Source of the DNA: Chara braunii
Lineage: Eukaryota; Streptophyta; Charophyceae; Charales; Characeae
NCBI GenBank assembly: GCA_003427395.1
Contig: BFEA01000010.1
Coordinates: 2,881,997-2,927,373 of the forward strand
Length of the DNA stretch: 45,377 nucleotides
Direction of reading: 5' to 3'
The first letter of the stretch is position 1; each line of letters opens with the position of its first letter. A program made the translations under genes and the position numbers. This document shows positions 29,526-39,192 of the stretch, piece after piece. The notes beneath the pieces were generated by a model, which was not told the origin of the DNA, searched no databases, and saw nothing but the letters and a program-made list of their open reading frames with translations.

Positions 29526-31156
29526 ATGCTCGTTGATGCGGAGACACGAACGCCTTCTCCCACCTGCTCGCGGTTTCACTCCCTATCTCACGCGATGGTG
29601 GCCCTAGCGTTCTGCCCCTCCCTCTCTCTCTCCCTCACTCTCCCTCTAATACGCTGGCCGAGCTCGTCTGCGGCGCATACGTCCTCGTGCGCCTCTCCCT
29701 CTTCCTCGTAGTTTGTTCTCCCGCCTCGCGCGTCGACTGCCCGTAAGTGAGCACTTTACGCCTTCCTATCTCCCTCCCTCACTCTCTCTAGTGCGCTGAT
29801 CGCACGCGGCCGCGGCCGCGAGTCCTCGAGCGCCCCGAACGCACGCGCGTTCCGTTCGATTTTCTCTCTCCCCCTCCCCCTCTTTTCCCTCTTCCTTATA
29901 TGCCGGTTGCTTCCCCGAGTTCTCTTCTTCCCGATCCTCGTCCTCACGTTACGCCCCCGCCTGTCGGCGCTATTCTCCAAATTTCTGAATTTTTCGCTCT
30001 TTCCCGCCATATTCTTCTCTTCCCACCTCGCAATCCATCGCCTGTCTATTCTAGCCAATAGCAGCTCGTGTCCACTCCTCTCCTTGGATTTCCACCACGC
30101 GAGGCCGCGCAGGAAGGACTCGCGATCGCGCGTTCCAGTTCCCGCCGCTTGCCTCGTCTCCATCGACGGACTCACACACTAACAGCTCCCCCTCTCTTGC
30201 GGCTGACAGTTATCAAGAACCCGTCTCGCGCTCTTTCCCGGGGTAACCGTTTATGCGAAGTCTCCTTCCCCCTTCCCGCGTTCGTATTCTTGTTCTTTCC
30301 CACATTCTTCTCCCCCTCCCTCTGTGTGTTATCTCGCCATCCCATCGCCAGTTAAGCCTGGCACTTGGTCGGCTTCGCCACCTACCCCCTTTTTCCTCAT
30401 TATGCAGCCTGCGGCCCGTCCCTATCTGGAGCAACGAAGTCGATAACCCTTCTCCCTGAGGCGCCCTCCGCCAACCCAACATCCTTGGATTTCACACCTT
30501 TCGTATATGGCGGTCCCTCAACCGGCTCAATTGCCTCCCCGCGTTCCGTCAGGACAACCCCGCAGCTGCATGCAGCCAAAATAAGTGGGCCCATCTCCGC
30601 ACCCAGTTTCTTCTCGGTTTCCCCCTTGATCTTATGTCGGCCGCCTTCCCCCCTATTCTTCTCACGCCACGCCGGACTCCCATATTTTAGTCTGCTTCCG
30701 ACATCGTTTACGACCTTGCGTTGATTGTCTTCATCACTGCTTGCTTAACGTTAGTGGAAGTCAAAAGGAACCCCAAGGTTTCCCCAAACCCCTCAGGTCT
30801 CACGCATCCACGCATCCAGTCATGCAAGAACAAAAGAAACATGTCCAAAAAAAAATTGAGTTTAGCAAGAAGAGCGTAATCGGCTGGTAGGCAGCCGCCC
30901 GACAACCAGCCCACACCCCGAATCTCGTCGTCCCCGATGAGTGCCTCAGTAGCCCCTTTTCCCAACCCTTCTCTTATACCCCGTGCTCCCTTTTCCTTTC
31001 CCCAGGCACACTTGTCTTTCTTTCCCATCTTCACGGTTTTTTTCATCACCGCCTTTATCGGATTACGTTCCCCCTGCTTTCCCCCACCCTACCCCGAAAC
31101 TATGATACCCGTCTTAACTTGACGGTTTTTAGACGGCATTGCATAATTATGGTACA

Positions 31157-31175
31157 GTCCCCCCTTAGTTTTCCT
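31157..31175 (-). promoter_or_regulatory. Polypurine tract of the giant element
   Basis: Minus strand reads GAAAACTAAGGGGGGAC directly before TGTACCATAATTATG, the proposed 3' LTR start. A second TATGGTACAG at about 31206 is an alternative boundary about 58 bp away. Confidence 0.6.
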
Positions 31176-31240
31176 TCTTTGGAATTATGATACATGTTTT
31201 TCCTAGCTATGGTACAGTTCCTCTTTTCCCTTAAGGAATT

Positions 31241-31522
31241 CTACACTCGTCTCCGCCTCCTCATTCTCTTCTCTCGCCTCTCTCTCTTTCGTTTCTTCTC
31301 TTCCCTCTCGCGTTTGGATCTTAAGGTCTTCCTCGAGGTGCTTCTTCTTTCTCTCAACCTGCGTTTTCCTAGCTGGTCGGTATCACTGTCGTCGTCCCTT
31401 GGCCTCTTCTTTTTCCTAGGCGTCTTGGGCAGGGAAGGTATCCGAACCTTATACCTCTTCTTGAGCGGTCGTGAAGAGGCCCCTAGTTCCGACGTCTCTC
31501 TTTTTTCGTAGGCAATGGTCAT
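31241..31522 (-). CDS. Basic C-terminal tail of the giant element pol
   Basis: A 93-residue frame very rich in Arg, Lys, Glu and Ser (PKTPRKKKRPRDDDSD, SKREREEKKRKRERREKR) with nuclear-localisation-like clusters. It lies downstream of integrase and close to the polypurine tract. It may be the integrase C-terminal extension. The composition also fits reading through pyrimidine-rich DNA on the opposite strand, so coding status is uncertain. Confidence 0.4.
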   Translation of the reverse strand: MTIAYEKRETSELGASSRPLKKRYKVRIPSLPKTPRKKKRPRDDDSDTDQLGKRRLRERRSTSRKTLRSKREREEKKRKRERREKRMRRRRRV

Positions 31523-31660
31523 CTCTATGTCAACTGCCTCCTTCCCTTTTCTTTTCGGTTCTTCTCTAGGGGTCCCCCTCGATCGGAAAGTTTGAGGCGA
31601 GCCCCCGTGATAGGGTCTCGTAACCTGGTCCCGTCTAATTCGACAGGGAGATACGCTCCC

Positions 31661-32160
31661 CTATCCAATCTTTTTAGGACGGTACGGCCCCATCCACCGG
31701 TTGGCTAGCTTCCGGCTCCACGTCTTCTCTAGCGACGAGTCGTACATCAGGACGAGGTCACTAGTCCCTATCGGCTTTTGTCGGACCCGCAAATTCTTGT
31801 CCCACCTTTCCTTTCCTTTCGTCCTCTCTTTCTCGATGTTTCTCCCCGCCTCGGTAAGTCCGGAGTCTAGGTTTTCGGCTATTTGTCGTATCCTCGCCTC
31901 TAACAACTCCCCCCTTGTCATGTTGGTCTTCCACGTGACACTTGTCGACGTGGAATTTGATGGGCAGGGGGCAGTGCCTACCGAACCAAAGGGCGTAGGG
32001 GGGATACCCCGTACTTGATTTGACTGTGATGTTGTCGGCCCAAACCGCATAGCGCAAATACTTTGGCCATTGTTCCTCACGCCCCTTGCACCACTTGGCT
32101 AAGGCATCTACAAGCGTCTGGTGACCTCTTTCGACTGGGGCGTTGCTTTGGGGGTGATAT
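31661..32160 (-). pseudogene. Integrase C-terminal half of the giant element
   Basis: Near 32090-32160 one frame reads YHPQSNAPVERGHQTLVDAL, with the catalytic Glu. The 31761-32057 frame gives YAVWADNITVKSSTGYPPYALW. The 31661-32080 frame gives KGKERWDKNLRVRQKPIG, LVLMYDSSLEKTWSRKLANR and WMGPY (GPY/F). At least two frameshifts are needed to read this as one protein. Confidence 0.8.
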
Positions 32161-32178
32161 GCGGTTGTGTAGGCCGCC

Positions 32179-32667
32179 CTAATCCCTGCCTTTTCTAATA
32201 TCGCTTTGACCTTTTGGCTTGAGAACTCGGACCCCCTTATCCATGACTATCTTCCCGACACACCCGTACCTGGCGATGTATTCTAGGAGAAAGTCACTCA
32301 CCTCCTCGGCCGTCTTCCTCTTAATGGCCTTAGCTTCTACGAATCCAGCGAGGTCATCGCGGGCATTGATTATGTACCAAAGTCCACCGACTCCCTTGGG
32401 CATGGTCACCAAGTCCACATGGATCTTCTCGCCCGGCACTGTGGGGAGCGATGGAACTAGGGGTTCATTATAGCGAACAATCGCCCTCTTTTGGCAAGCT
32501 TCACAGGTCGAACAATATTTTTCCACCTCCCCGTATTGTCCGTCCCACCAGTAAAGTCGTAGAACCTTATCAAACGTCCCTTTTACCCCCCGGTGACCGC
32601 CGACGACCCCATCGTGTAATTCTTCTATGACTGCCTTCTTTTCTTCCGGGTCGCAAAGGACCCTCAT
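32179..32667 (-). pseudogene. Integrase zinc finger and first core half of the giant element
   Basis: A 162-residue frame. ELHDGVVGGHRGVKGTFDKV has the HHCC histidines and CSTCEACQKRA the cysteines. EKIHVDLVTMPKGVGGLWY has the first catalytic Asp and GKIVMDKGVRV the second (Asp-Lys-Gly). The frame then drifts at KPKGQSDIRKG, where a shift separates it from the VERGH catalytic Glu region. Confidence 0.85.
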
Positions 32668-32718
32668 GGGAATTGCGAACTTCGTGGGCCTCTTAAAGAG
32701 GTGGCCTCCTCGTAAGGA

Positions 32719-34089
32719 TTACCCGAGTGCCTCCCTTTTGACTACTTCGGTGCCTTCTTCCCGACCCGCCAGGTATAATCCTATATCTCGATATTTCCCG
32801 TTGTGAAGGTTAGCGAGGACCATCCTAGGGCCTTCGCCTTCTCCTCGGATGGTCACCGCTACTTGCGCTTTGTTAGCGGCGACTTGGATCATCTCGGCCT
32901 TGGACATTGCTAGCCTAGCTTCCTCTAATCGGGGATAATCCTCTTCTCTGATTGGGAATCGGGACAACCCGTCGGCGACCTGATTTTTGGCCCCAGAGAT
33001 CCTCTTGACTCTAAAATAGTAGAGCCTAATGTGGATCATCCACCTAGCGATAGTCGGGTCGGTTAGCGAGAAGTCCTTTTGAAGGACAGCTGCCACCGCG
33101 GTTGGGTCCACTCTTAGGAGGAACCGCCTCCCGTAGATGTAGTGGCGGAAGGTCTTTAGGCAGTGCAACACCCCTAGCACCTCTTTCTTGAATTGGTTGT
33201 AGTTCCTCTCGGCGGGATTTAAGGCTCGACTCTCAAAACGCAGGGGTCTTTCTTTCCCGTCTCCATCCCTTTGCGACTGAAGCCCCCCTATGGAGTATGG
33301 CCCCGCATCTATAGATACTATAAACAGGCGGTTCTCCTCGTCCTCGAAGAACAGAACGCCTAGGACTTGCCCCCCCTCTCGGAATTCGTCCTTAAGGGTT
33401 TCCATGGCCGCGGCCTGCTCTTCTCCCCAGACCCATCCTTCAACTTTCCTAAGCAGCCGCCTTAGTGGCTCCGCCTTCTCGTTGTAGCCTTCTATAAAGA
33501 TCCTCCAGTAGCCTACCACCCCTAAAAACTGCCTAACCTCCGTGATGGACTTTAGCGACGACGGCCAGGTCATCAATTTTTCTATTTTTTCAGGATCGGG
33601 CCTCCGTCCATCCTTGTCACAGATGAAGCCCAATATCTTGATTGACGATACTCCCCATCGACTCTTCGCTCCACTTACCGTGATGGACTTTACCGGCGAC
33701 GACCAGGTCATCAATTTTTCGAATTTCTCGGGATCGGGCCTCCGCCCATCCTTGTCGCATATGAAGCCCAATATCTTGATTGACGATAATCGCCAGTGAC
33801 TCTTCGTTCCACTTACAGTAAGGTTGGCGTCATCTAATTTCGTGAGGACCTCCCTTACATCTACCATGTGATCCACCACAAACTTCCTTACTCCGGGGAA
33901 GACCTCCATCTCATCTTTTTGGACTGACCCTTTTATCGGGAAGTCGTCAAGGAAGACCTCTACCTTATCCGATATGAATTCCTTGAGGACTGCGATCATG
34001 GCTCTTTGGAATACCACCACCCTGTTTGTCCATCCCATAGGCACTACCATCATTTGAACCAGCCCTAGAGGCGTGTGCATCGCTGTCAT
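32719..34089 (-). CDS. Reverse transcriptase palm/thumb and RNase H of the giant element
   Basis: A 456-residue open frame. Residues about 1-60: TPLGLVQMMVVPMGWTNRVVVF and FLDDFPIKGS, with FLDD in place of YxDD near 46-49. Two adjacent copies of a 46-residue segment (ILGFICDKDGRRPDPEK in each) come next, then TEVRQFLGVVGYWRIFI. RNase H follows with FIVSIDAGPYSIGG (Asp), SRALNPAERNYNQFKKEVLG (Glu) and KRISGAKNQVADGLSRFP. It starts just after a stop (near 34107) in the RT palm, so the N-terminal half is the separate frame 34213-34779. Confidence 0.87.
   Translation of the reverse strand: MTAMHTPLGLVQMMVVPMGWTNRVVVFQRAMIAVLKEFISDKVEVFLDDFPIKGSVQKDEMEVFPGVRKFVVDHMVDVREVLTKLDDANLTVSGTKSHWRLSSIKILGFICDKDGRRPDPEKFEKLMTWSSPVKSITVSGAKSRWGVSSIKILGFICDKDGRRPDPEKIEKLMTWPSSLKSITEVRQFLGVVGYWRIFIEGYNEKAEPLRRLLRKVEGWVWGEEQAAAMETLKDEFREGGQVLGVLFFEDEENRLFIVSIDAGPYSIGGLQSQRDGDGKERPLRFESRALNPAERNYNQFKKEVLGVLHCLKTFRHYIYGRRFLLRVDPTAVAAVLQKDFSLTDPTIARWMIHIRLYYFRVKRISGAKNQVADGLSRFPIREEDYPRLEEARLAMSKAEMIQVAANKAQVAVTIRGEGEGPRMVLANLHNGKYRDIGLYLAGREEGTEVVKREALG
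33542..33817 (-). repeat. 138-bp in-frame tandem duplication in RT
   Basis: Units 33542-33679 and 33680-33817. Each encodes 46 residues beginning TVSG.KS.W and containing ILGFICDKDGRRPDPEK. The frame is preserved. Confidence 0.9.
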
Positions 34090-34106
34090 GTGTCTATCAC
34101 ATTAGT

Positions 34107-34779
34107 CTAAGGGGATTTCGTCATAGCCCGAGAAGAAGTCGCAGATCGAGTAAATCGAGCGACCCGCCGATCCTTCTGCGAGTAAATCCGCCTCAGGTAT
34201 AGACCCCACATCTCATATGGTGACTGCATTGGTCTTTTGGAGATTTTGGATCCACCTCAATTTGTTGCTATCCCCTTTCCTCAGAAAGAACCATTTGTTG
34301 GAATAGACACTCTCACAAGGCTCCGCGACAAACGTCCTTATCTTCTCTTTGATGAAGGCCACTATCTCTTCCTTCTCTTTTTGCACATACTTCCACGGTG
34401 GTCTATCTTTCCAAGGAACGTGAGGGACCGTATGGATCCAGGCGGGCTTAGCGTACCTTGGGTCTATCCTTTCTCTTTCCGAATCATCGAAGGCTATGGC
34501 CTTATCGCAATCCCTTAGGGTCATAGCCACATATCCCTTCTCTTGTTTCGTTAGGTTTCCATCCCCTATGTTCATTTTTGCTAGCCTATCAGCTGTAATT
34601 CTTTGCCCTTCGGTCTCCTTCCGCTTCCGGATAATATCGGTTATCTCCTCCTCCGATATCGAAGCTTCCCCCATTCTATCCCGACTGACCGCGGCGGGTT
34701 TCACTTTTTCCGCTACGGTTTTATGCTTCTTACCTCTGCCAGCTAGAGGGATTCCCCGCAAAAAGACAGCCTTATGCAC
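34107..34779 (-). pseudogene. Reverse transcriptase N-terminal part of the giant element
   Basis: A 188-residue frame (34213-34779), with its continuation. A charged N-terminus is followed by YAKPAWIHTVPHVPWKDRPP, FIKEKIRTFVAEPCESVYSNKW (fingers), KGDSNKLRWIQNLQKTN. After a shift come SIYSICDFFSGYDEIPLD (first catalytic Asp in ICDFFSGYD) and a stop before the palm frame at 34089. Confidence 0.8.
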
Positions 34780-34907
34780 CCGCCGAATTCCTCGTCTTCA
34801 TCCTCCTTTTCATATCCGACCCCATCGATGATTATCCCGTCGCCAATCTCCTCGACTTCTACCCGTTCCCCTGGGGGTTCCTTCTCGGCGAAGGGGGACT
34901 CTTCTAG

Positions 34908-36011
34908 TCAGACCCGACAAACTCGTGACTGGGCTTCTCTCCTCCTTGGCACACTCGTGCGATTCCTCTCATCTTGAGCATCCACCGTCCTTAGGACCAC
35001 TCGAATTTCATCCAGATTTTGGATCGAGAGGGTCTGGCTTCCGTCTGGAAGATCGACCGTAGTAGCATGGACCACGCTTAGCCAAGTTCGCCCGAGGATC
35101 AACTCGGAGGAACATTCTTTCACTGAGAATATTGGGATGGTCGCTTCTACGCCAACGACCTCGATCATAGGGTTGTGACACACCCCTTCCACTGGTTGGA
35201 GCTTGTTGTCCGCAACTACCATGGACATCGACACTCCTCTATCGACTTCTAACCCTAACTCCCTTGCAATGAAGTCTCGACATACGGTAGATTCGAACCC
35301 ATTGTCCACTAGGGCTCTCATTTTTTTTCCACTCACCACGGCTTGGAGTTGGCCGCTCCCTAATACATAGAATTTCTTGACCTCTTCCTCCGAGAAGAAA
35401 CTCATCGGCAGTTCTTCCATCGCGATCCGAGAGGACTGCACCTCTTCCTTGGCGGGTCCATCCCCAGGAACGGTTGACCCTTCTGCGAGCAGAATTCTCA
35501 CCTTCTTAGTGATGCACAGGAGCTCGTCTCTAGCACTCTTGCTTGCTGCTAAGTATTCAAGAAGAGTGCATTGCATTGGCTGCATTAGAGTCCTCCGTAG
35601 GGGTGCAATCGTATCTATCTCGTCCAAGGTGCACTTCATCTTGAACTTCTTTGGTCCTTTCTTTCTAGGTGATTTAGGCGACGTGGGCTCTTCCCCGTTC
35701 CTCTCCTCCACGACTTTGGCGTCGACCATCGGTTGGTCGTCGTCACCACTCCTCCCTCCATCTACCGTTGCAATTTCCTTGCTCTTAGACGGCCCGGCCC
35801 CAACTTGGGTCCTTACTCTTAGGCACGGTCCCTCTTCTTCAGGCTTGGTCTCAACGAATTTGATGCTAGACACCTGCGGCTCCCTTATGGACACGCCTCC
35901 TGGAGCCTCCGTCATTTGGACGCGGGAGGAGCTGGAGGTCCCACCGACCTCAGGCTTCTTTCCCAGTCTTGCCTCTCGTAGGGCAACCCTTTTGTCCACA
36001 TTTATATTCAT
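34908..36011 (-). CDS. Aspartic protease region of the giant element
   Basis: A 367-residue open frame. The first about 200 residues are a charged linker, including SPRKKGPKKFKMK. The protease fold is then seen as YVLGSGQLQAVVSGKKMRALVDNGFESTVC, where the active site reads D-N-G rather than D-[ST]-G, followed by MSMVVADNKL (flap) and SSELILGRTWL (Asp-protease C-terminal ILG motif). It cleaves the gag-pol precursor in intact elements. The Asn substitution may impair it. It lies between gag (ends 36018) and RT. Confidence 0.75.
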   Translation of the reverse strand: MNINVDKRVALREARLGKKPEVGGTSSSSRVQMTEAPGGVSIREPQVSSIKFVETKPEEEGPCLRVRTQVGAGPSKSKEIATVDGGRSGDDDQPMVDAKVVEERNGEEPTSPKSPRKKGPKKFKMKCTLDEIDTIAPLRRTLMQPMQCTLLEYLAASKSARDELLCITKKVRILLAEGSTVPGDGPAKEEVQSSRIAMEELPMSFFSEEEVKKFYVLGSGQLQAVVSGKKMRALVDNGFESTVCRDFIARELGLEVDRGVSMSMVVADNKLQPVEGVCHNPMIEVVGVEATIPIFSVKECSSELILGRTWLSVVHATTVDLPDGSQTLSIQNLDEIRVVLRTVDAQDERNRTSVPRRREAQSRVCRV

Positions 36012-36017
36012 CGAGGG

Positions 36018-36536
36018 TTAGACGGAGACCGCTTCTCCATCATCCCCCCATACGACCCACTTATTTTCATTTAACTTCACCACCCCTAACCTTAGGGCCT
36101 CTGTGAGGTGAGGACACTCCCGCTTCACATGATTATCTTCATTGCAATAGACACACCCGCTTTGAGGCGGCGGATTGTTAAAGCGAGGGGCCACTTGAGG
36201 TGCCACCCCCATAGTCGTTGAAGGACCGGGTGGCTGCGAAGCTCTAGCCTGACTTACCTCGGGACGAGTCCCCGTGGCTCTAGGTTGCGGAGGGTCTCCC
36301 CACCTCCCATCTCTAGCATCTTTCCAATGGGAATTCCCCCAGTCAGATCCTCGATTGCCCCCAACTTCCCGGTCATTTCTCCAATTCCCTTGGTTTCCGG
36401 ACTCGTTCCGCCAACTTGCGGGCCCCCCTCCCCAGTGTTGGCAGGGAGGCCCAGGTGGCGGCCTATCGTTCCCGCGAGGACCATCGTTCCGTTGGATACG
36501 CATGCTTCGGAGTGCCATGTTCAGACTCTCCTTCAT
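36018..36536 (-). CDS. Gag C-terminus with CCHC zinc knuckle, giant element
   Basis: A 172-residue frame: Arg/Gly/Asn/Trp-rich repeats (NDGPRGNDRPPPGPP, NQGNWRNDREVGGN), then CVYCNEDNHVKRECPHL, a perfect CX2CX4HX4C knuckle, then LRLGVVKLNENKWVVWGDDG. RNA-binding nucleocapsid. It overlaps the preceding gag frame by a few bases in another frame, at a poly-C run near 36560, where a length change probably broke gag. Confidence 0.82.
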   Translation of the reverse strand: MKESLNMALRSMRIQRNDGPRGNDRPPPGPPCQHWGGGPASWRNESGNQGNWRNDREVGGNRGSDWGNSHWKDARDGRWGDPPQPRATGTRPEVSQARASQPPGPSTTMGVAPQVAPRFNNPPPQSGCVYCNEDNHVKRECPHLTEALRLGVVKLNENKWVVWGDDGEAVSV

Positions 36537-36721
36537 ATACTCCCGTACGTCGACTCCCCCCCCCCCGTAAAGACCACTTCAGCGACTCTTTCGAAATTTG
36601 TCGAGTCTCTAGGGGCCCTCTCGAGAACCTCTTTCCTCTTCTCTTCCGGCAGGTGCAGCATAAACATTACATACCTATCCACTTCCGAGAGCATCCCCCT
36701 ATCCACCAAAGCTTGCGACAA
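36533..36721 (-). pseudogene. Gag middle segment, giant element
   Basis: A 62-residue frame: SQALVDRGMLSEVDRYVMFM, LPEEKRKEVLER and FERVAEVVFTGGG. It is the C-terminal part of the capsid helical domain, between the capsid N-terminal frame and the zinc-knuckle frame. Confidence 0.65.
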
Positions 36722-36744
36722 GCGTTTTAACCATTAAGCGAAGG

Positions 36745-37785
36745 CTACCAGGCTTTCTTGTTCTCCTCTTGAGACCGGCGCAACCCTTCTAACGTAGGGA
36801 TCAAGTCGTCGCAGGCGAAGGTCCGCAACAAGCTGCTCTTGAAGGTCTTCCACCTCCCATCCACCGGGTATATTGCCCTAATGGCCTGGTTTAGTTCAAG
36901 ATCCGAATGTTGTATAAAATGGTTGATCCATTCCTTCTTCGATAATTTCTTCCGGAAGGCGTAGCTTTCCCATTTCTCGACGAACCCGATCACGTCCCTC
37001 CCGTTAAAGTAGAGCGTCTCAAGTCCTAGGTTCACATCGTAGTAGGGGACTCGTCGGTCGTCATACCGACAGAAGTAGGGACCTTCCGTCGGCCCAACTA
37101 TCACTGGGTCATAGGGTTTGTACCAAGCGGGGTCTAGATCCTCCATCCATGGCCGAGCCCTCGGAGGTCCCCACAGTTCCTCCTCACGGCGGCCTCTCTC
37201 ACACGGGTCCTTTTGCTCCCAGCGTTTAGGTTCTTGGACTCTAAACCCTCTCCAGGCATCTCCAAGTCCTCTCGCACTCCTCCTCGTCATCTCTTTCGGC
37301 GCCCATGCAGGGTCTATCTCTCGCCCGACCCACCTCCGTGGTCCTCCCAACGTCTCCACAGGTCGCTCCTCCCCCAACTCTCTCCTTCTTAAGCTCCCTT
37401 TTTCACCCCTCTTGGGCGCCCAACTCCCCAACCTTTCACGCGAAAAATCTTGGCCTTCTCCGGTCCTTTCTCCCATATCTACTCGATCTGCCCATCGGGT
37501 CTCGACAGGGAAGCCCGTAGAGGTTTCCATTGCCCTTTCTCTAGCGGATACCCGCGGCTCGACCTCCCTATTCGGACACACCTCGATGCTCGCTCTCTCT
37601 CCTACAGCAGATTTTCTCTCGCCGAGAGAAGGTTCCAGGCTTCTCTCAGCCCTACCTATCTCCTCCATTCTTTCGGTTGTCTCCTCGGTCACCTCACTTA
37701 ATCTAGCCCCTAAAACGACATCTTTCTCGATCTGTCCCATGGTCTCAGGTGGTCTAGAAATCCCGGGCTCCACTTCACTCTCCAT
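36745..37785 (-). CDS. Gag (matrix/capsid) of the giant element
   Basis: A 346-residue frame. Residues about 1-210 are charged and Arg/Glu-rich. Residues about 215-346 contain PYFCRYDDRRVPYYDVNLGL, GRDVIGFVEKWESYAFRKKL, WINHFIQHSDLEL, WKTFKSSLLRTFA and TLEGLRRSQEEN, a helical capsid-like layout. Identification rests on position before the CCHC knuckle and protease. It is in frame with the upstream ORF 37804-38490 behind a single TAA. Confidence 0.7.
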   Translation of the reverse strand: MESEVEPGISRPPETMGQIEKDVVLGARLSEVTEETTERMEEIGRAERSLEPSLGERKSAVGERASIEVCPNREVEPRVSARERAMETSTGFPVETRWADRVDMGERTGEGQDFSRERLGSWAPKRGEKGSLRRRELGEERPVETLGGPRRWVGREIDPAWAPKEMTRRSARGLGDAWRGFRVQEPKRWEQKDPCERGRREEELWGPPRARPWMEDLDPAWYKPYDPVIVGPTEGPYFCRYDDRRVPYYDVNLGLETLYFNGRDVIGFVEKWESYAFRKKLSKKEWINHFIQHSDLELNQAIRAIYPVDGRWKTFKSSLLRTFACDDLIPTLEGLRRSQEENKKAW

Positions 37786-37803
37786 GCACCCTATTGCTTC
37801 TTT

Positions 37804-39185
37804 TTAGTTGCTTCCCTCACTAGTGTCACTCCCTTGCCCTTCCGCTTCGCCTCTTTCTTTTGAGCTCTCTTCCCCCTCACTTGATTCTTGTTCCTCACTA
37901 TCACCCTCGGATTCTTCACTAGTCATGGTCCACCAAGAGTCGCGTACTCGTTTCTCTTTGCAAGCAGCTAACGCGAGGTTGGCAATCTCTAGATCGAAAA
38001 TGCCCCTAATCAATTCTTGAGAACACCTTTTAATCAGAGCTCTATCCACCTCTTCGGCTTGCCCTTTAAACAGAGGCTTAATGAACTCCCCTACTAATGC
38101 CCACCACTCGAAGTCCGTATGCTCCCACGACTCCCAACACTGGGTGAATAACTCGTGTCCCTTCTCCTCTCCTAGGGGAAATTTTTCAATGACTTGTCCT
38201 CTATGCAGGACCTTCCTCACGGCTGCGTCGTCGGGGTAGAGCAACCGGTACGCCCAAGCCGGAATTTCCCAGGTCCGGTCGTGAGCCGCCCTAGGGACCT
38301 CTAGCCTCCCTCGGTACTCAACCCTATCTACCACGCGTCCTTCGGCGGCACCCCCTCTCAACCCCCTAAGCCGGTCTAGGGCTTTTCGGGCGATACCTAG
38401 AGGGTCCTTTCCTTCTGCTAACTCGGTCGCAAAGAACTGCCTATCGTCGTGAGACAATTTCAGCCCTTCACGTGCGGGTACCTCCCTCAAAAACTATCGA
38501 AAAACGAACTATCGTTTCCTGCCCGTAGATCTCGAAGAACTCCGTAATAACCTCTCCTACCTCCCTATTCTTGGGGAGGGTTACTCTATACCTAGCCCCC
38601 GACTTCCAATCCCTCTCCAAGGTCCCGACAGGGCTTCCCCTGTCGTATCTCCCGTCCTATCCCAGAAACGGGCCTCAACAAGGTGCAACCTGGCTTTGAA
38701 GGGAGACCCGAGCCACCTAGAGTCCTCAAACTTTGTCTCGACCTCAAGCAAGGGTTCTCTCCAAGTCCTAGAGAACCGTACTTCCCCCGCCTTACTAACA
38801 AAAACCGAAAACTTCGCTTACGCGCTCCAGGATCTCCTCTTCCACAAAGCTAACCGTCGGATCTCGACAAGGAACTCCTTAGCTCGAGCCTCCTGGTTCT
38901 CTCCGAGACCCGGGCTAAGTTCCGCCCCCCTTTCTACCTCGACCTCGGGGCCGTCATCCCGCGTCTCTAATTCCCAGGCTATTGAGTCAGAGGCGAAGGT
39001 AGCTCTCATGCCTATCTTCCTCCCGAGAGCAGCTCCTCCTTCAATTCGTCGAAGATCTCAACTGTGGTGGTCTCAAGTTATTTGATCTTGCACAAAGATC
39101 TTGGCCTTGCCCTTCTCTCCTCTTCCCAGCAAAGGGTCAGGATTCTATACACTTCTGCCCTCACCCTCTCTAGTCCCACTAGTTC
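37804..39185 (-). pseudogene. Upstream ORF copy 5, C-terminal half open (37804-38490)
   Basis: The open part is 228 residues: PLGIARKALDRLRG, RVEYRGRLEVPRAA, AYRLLYPDDAAVRKVLHRG, then helices to LEIANLALAACKEKRV and an acidic tail (SEGDSEEQESSEG). The N-terminal half (38491-39185) is coding-like but broken: LLEVETKFEDSRWLGSPF, RYRVTLPKNREVGEV and QETIVRFSIVFEGG lie in different frames. It is homologous to copy 4 over its whole length. Function unknown. No domain in databases is recalled. Confidence 0.6.
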
Positions 39186-39192
39186 TCTGGTG

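Larger units (their letters stand above)
27867..31156 (-). repeat. 3' LTR of the giant element (about 3.3 kb, includes a 252-bp N gap)
   Basis: The first about 625 bp align with 44581-45230. The gap then hides the part matching the CT-rich tail. The inner end at 31156 (TATGGTACA) is chosen because a strong polypurine tract follows. It contains several (CT)n runs and pyrimidine-rich sequence to about 29900. Open frames within it lack recognisable domains. Confidence 0.75.

Noticed and set aside
29756-30724. Possible genes of 90-140 residues in the left LTR of the giant element
   Set aside because: Low-complexity Arg/Glu or Ser/Leu composition from pyrimidine-rich DNA, inside a non-coding LTR, with no motif.
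35377-36021. 214-residue plus-strand frame
   Set aside because: It lies wholly opposite the protease ORF, which has recognisable motifs; this one has none.
37118-37807. 229-residue plus-strand frame
   Set aside because: Shadow of the gag ORF on the minus strand; Ser/Pro/Leu-rich with no domain.
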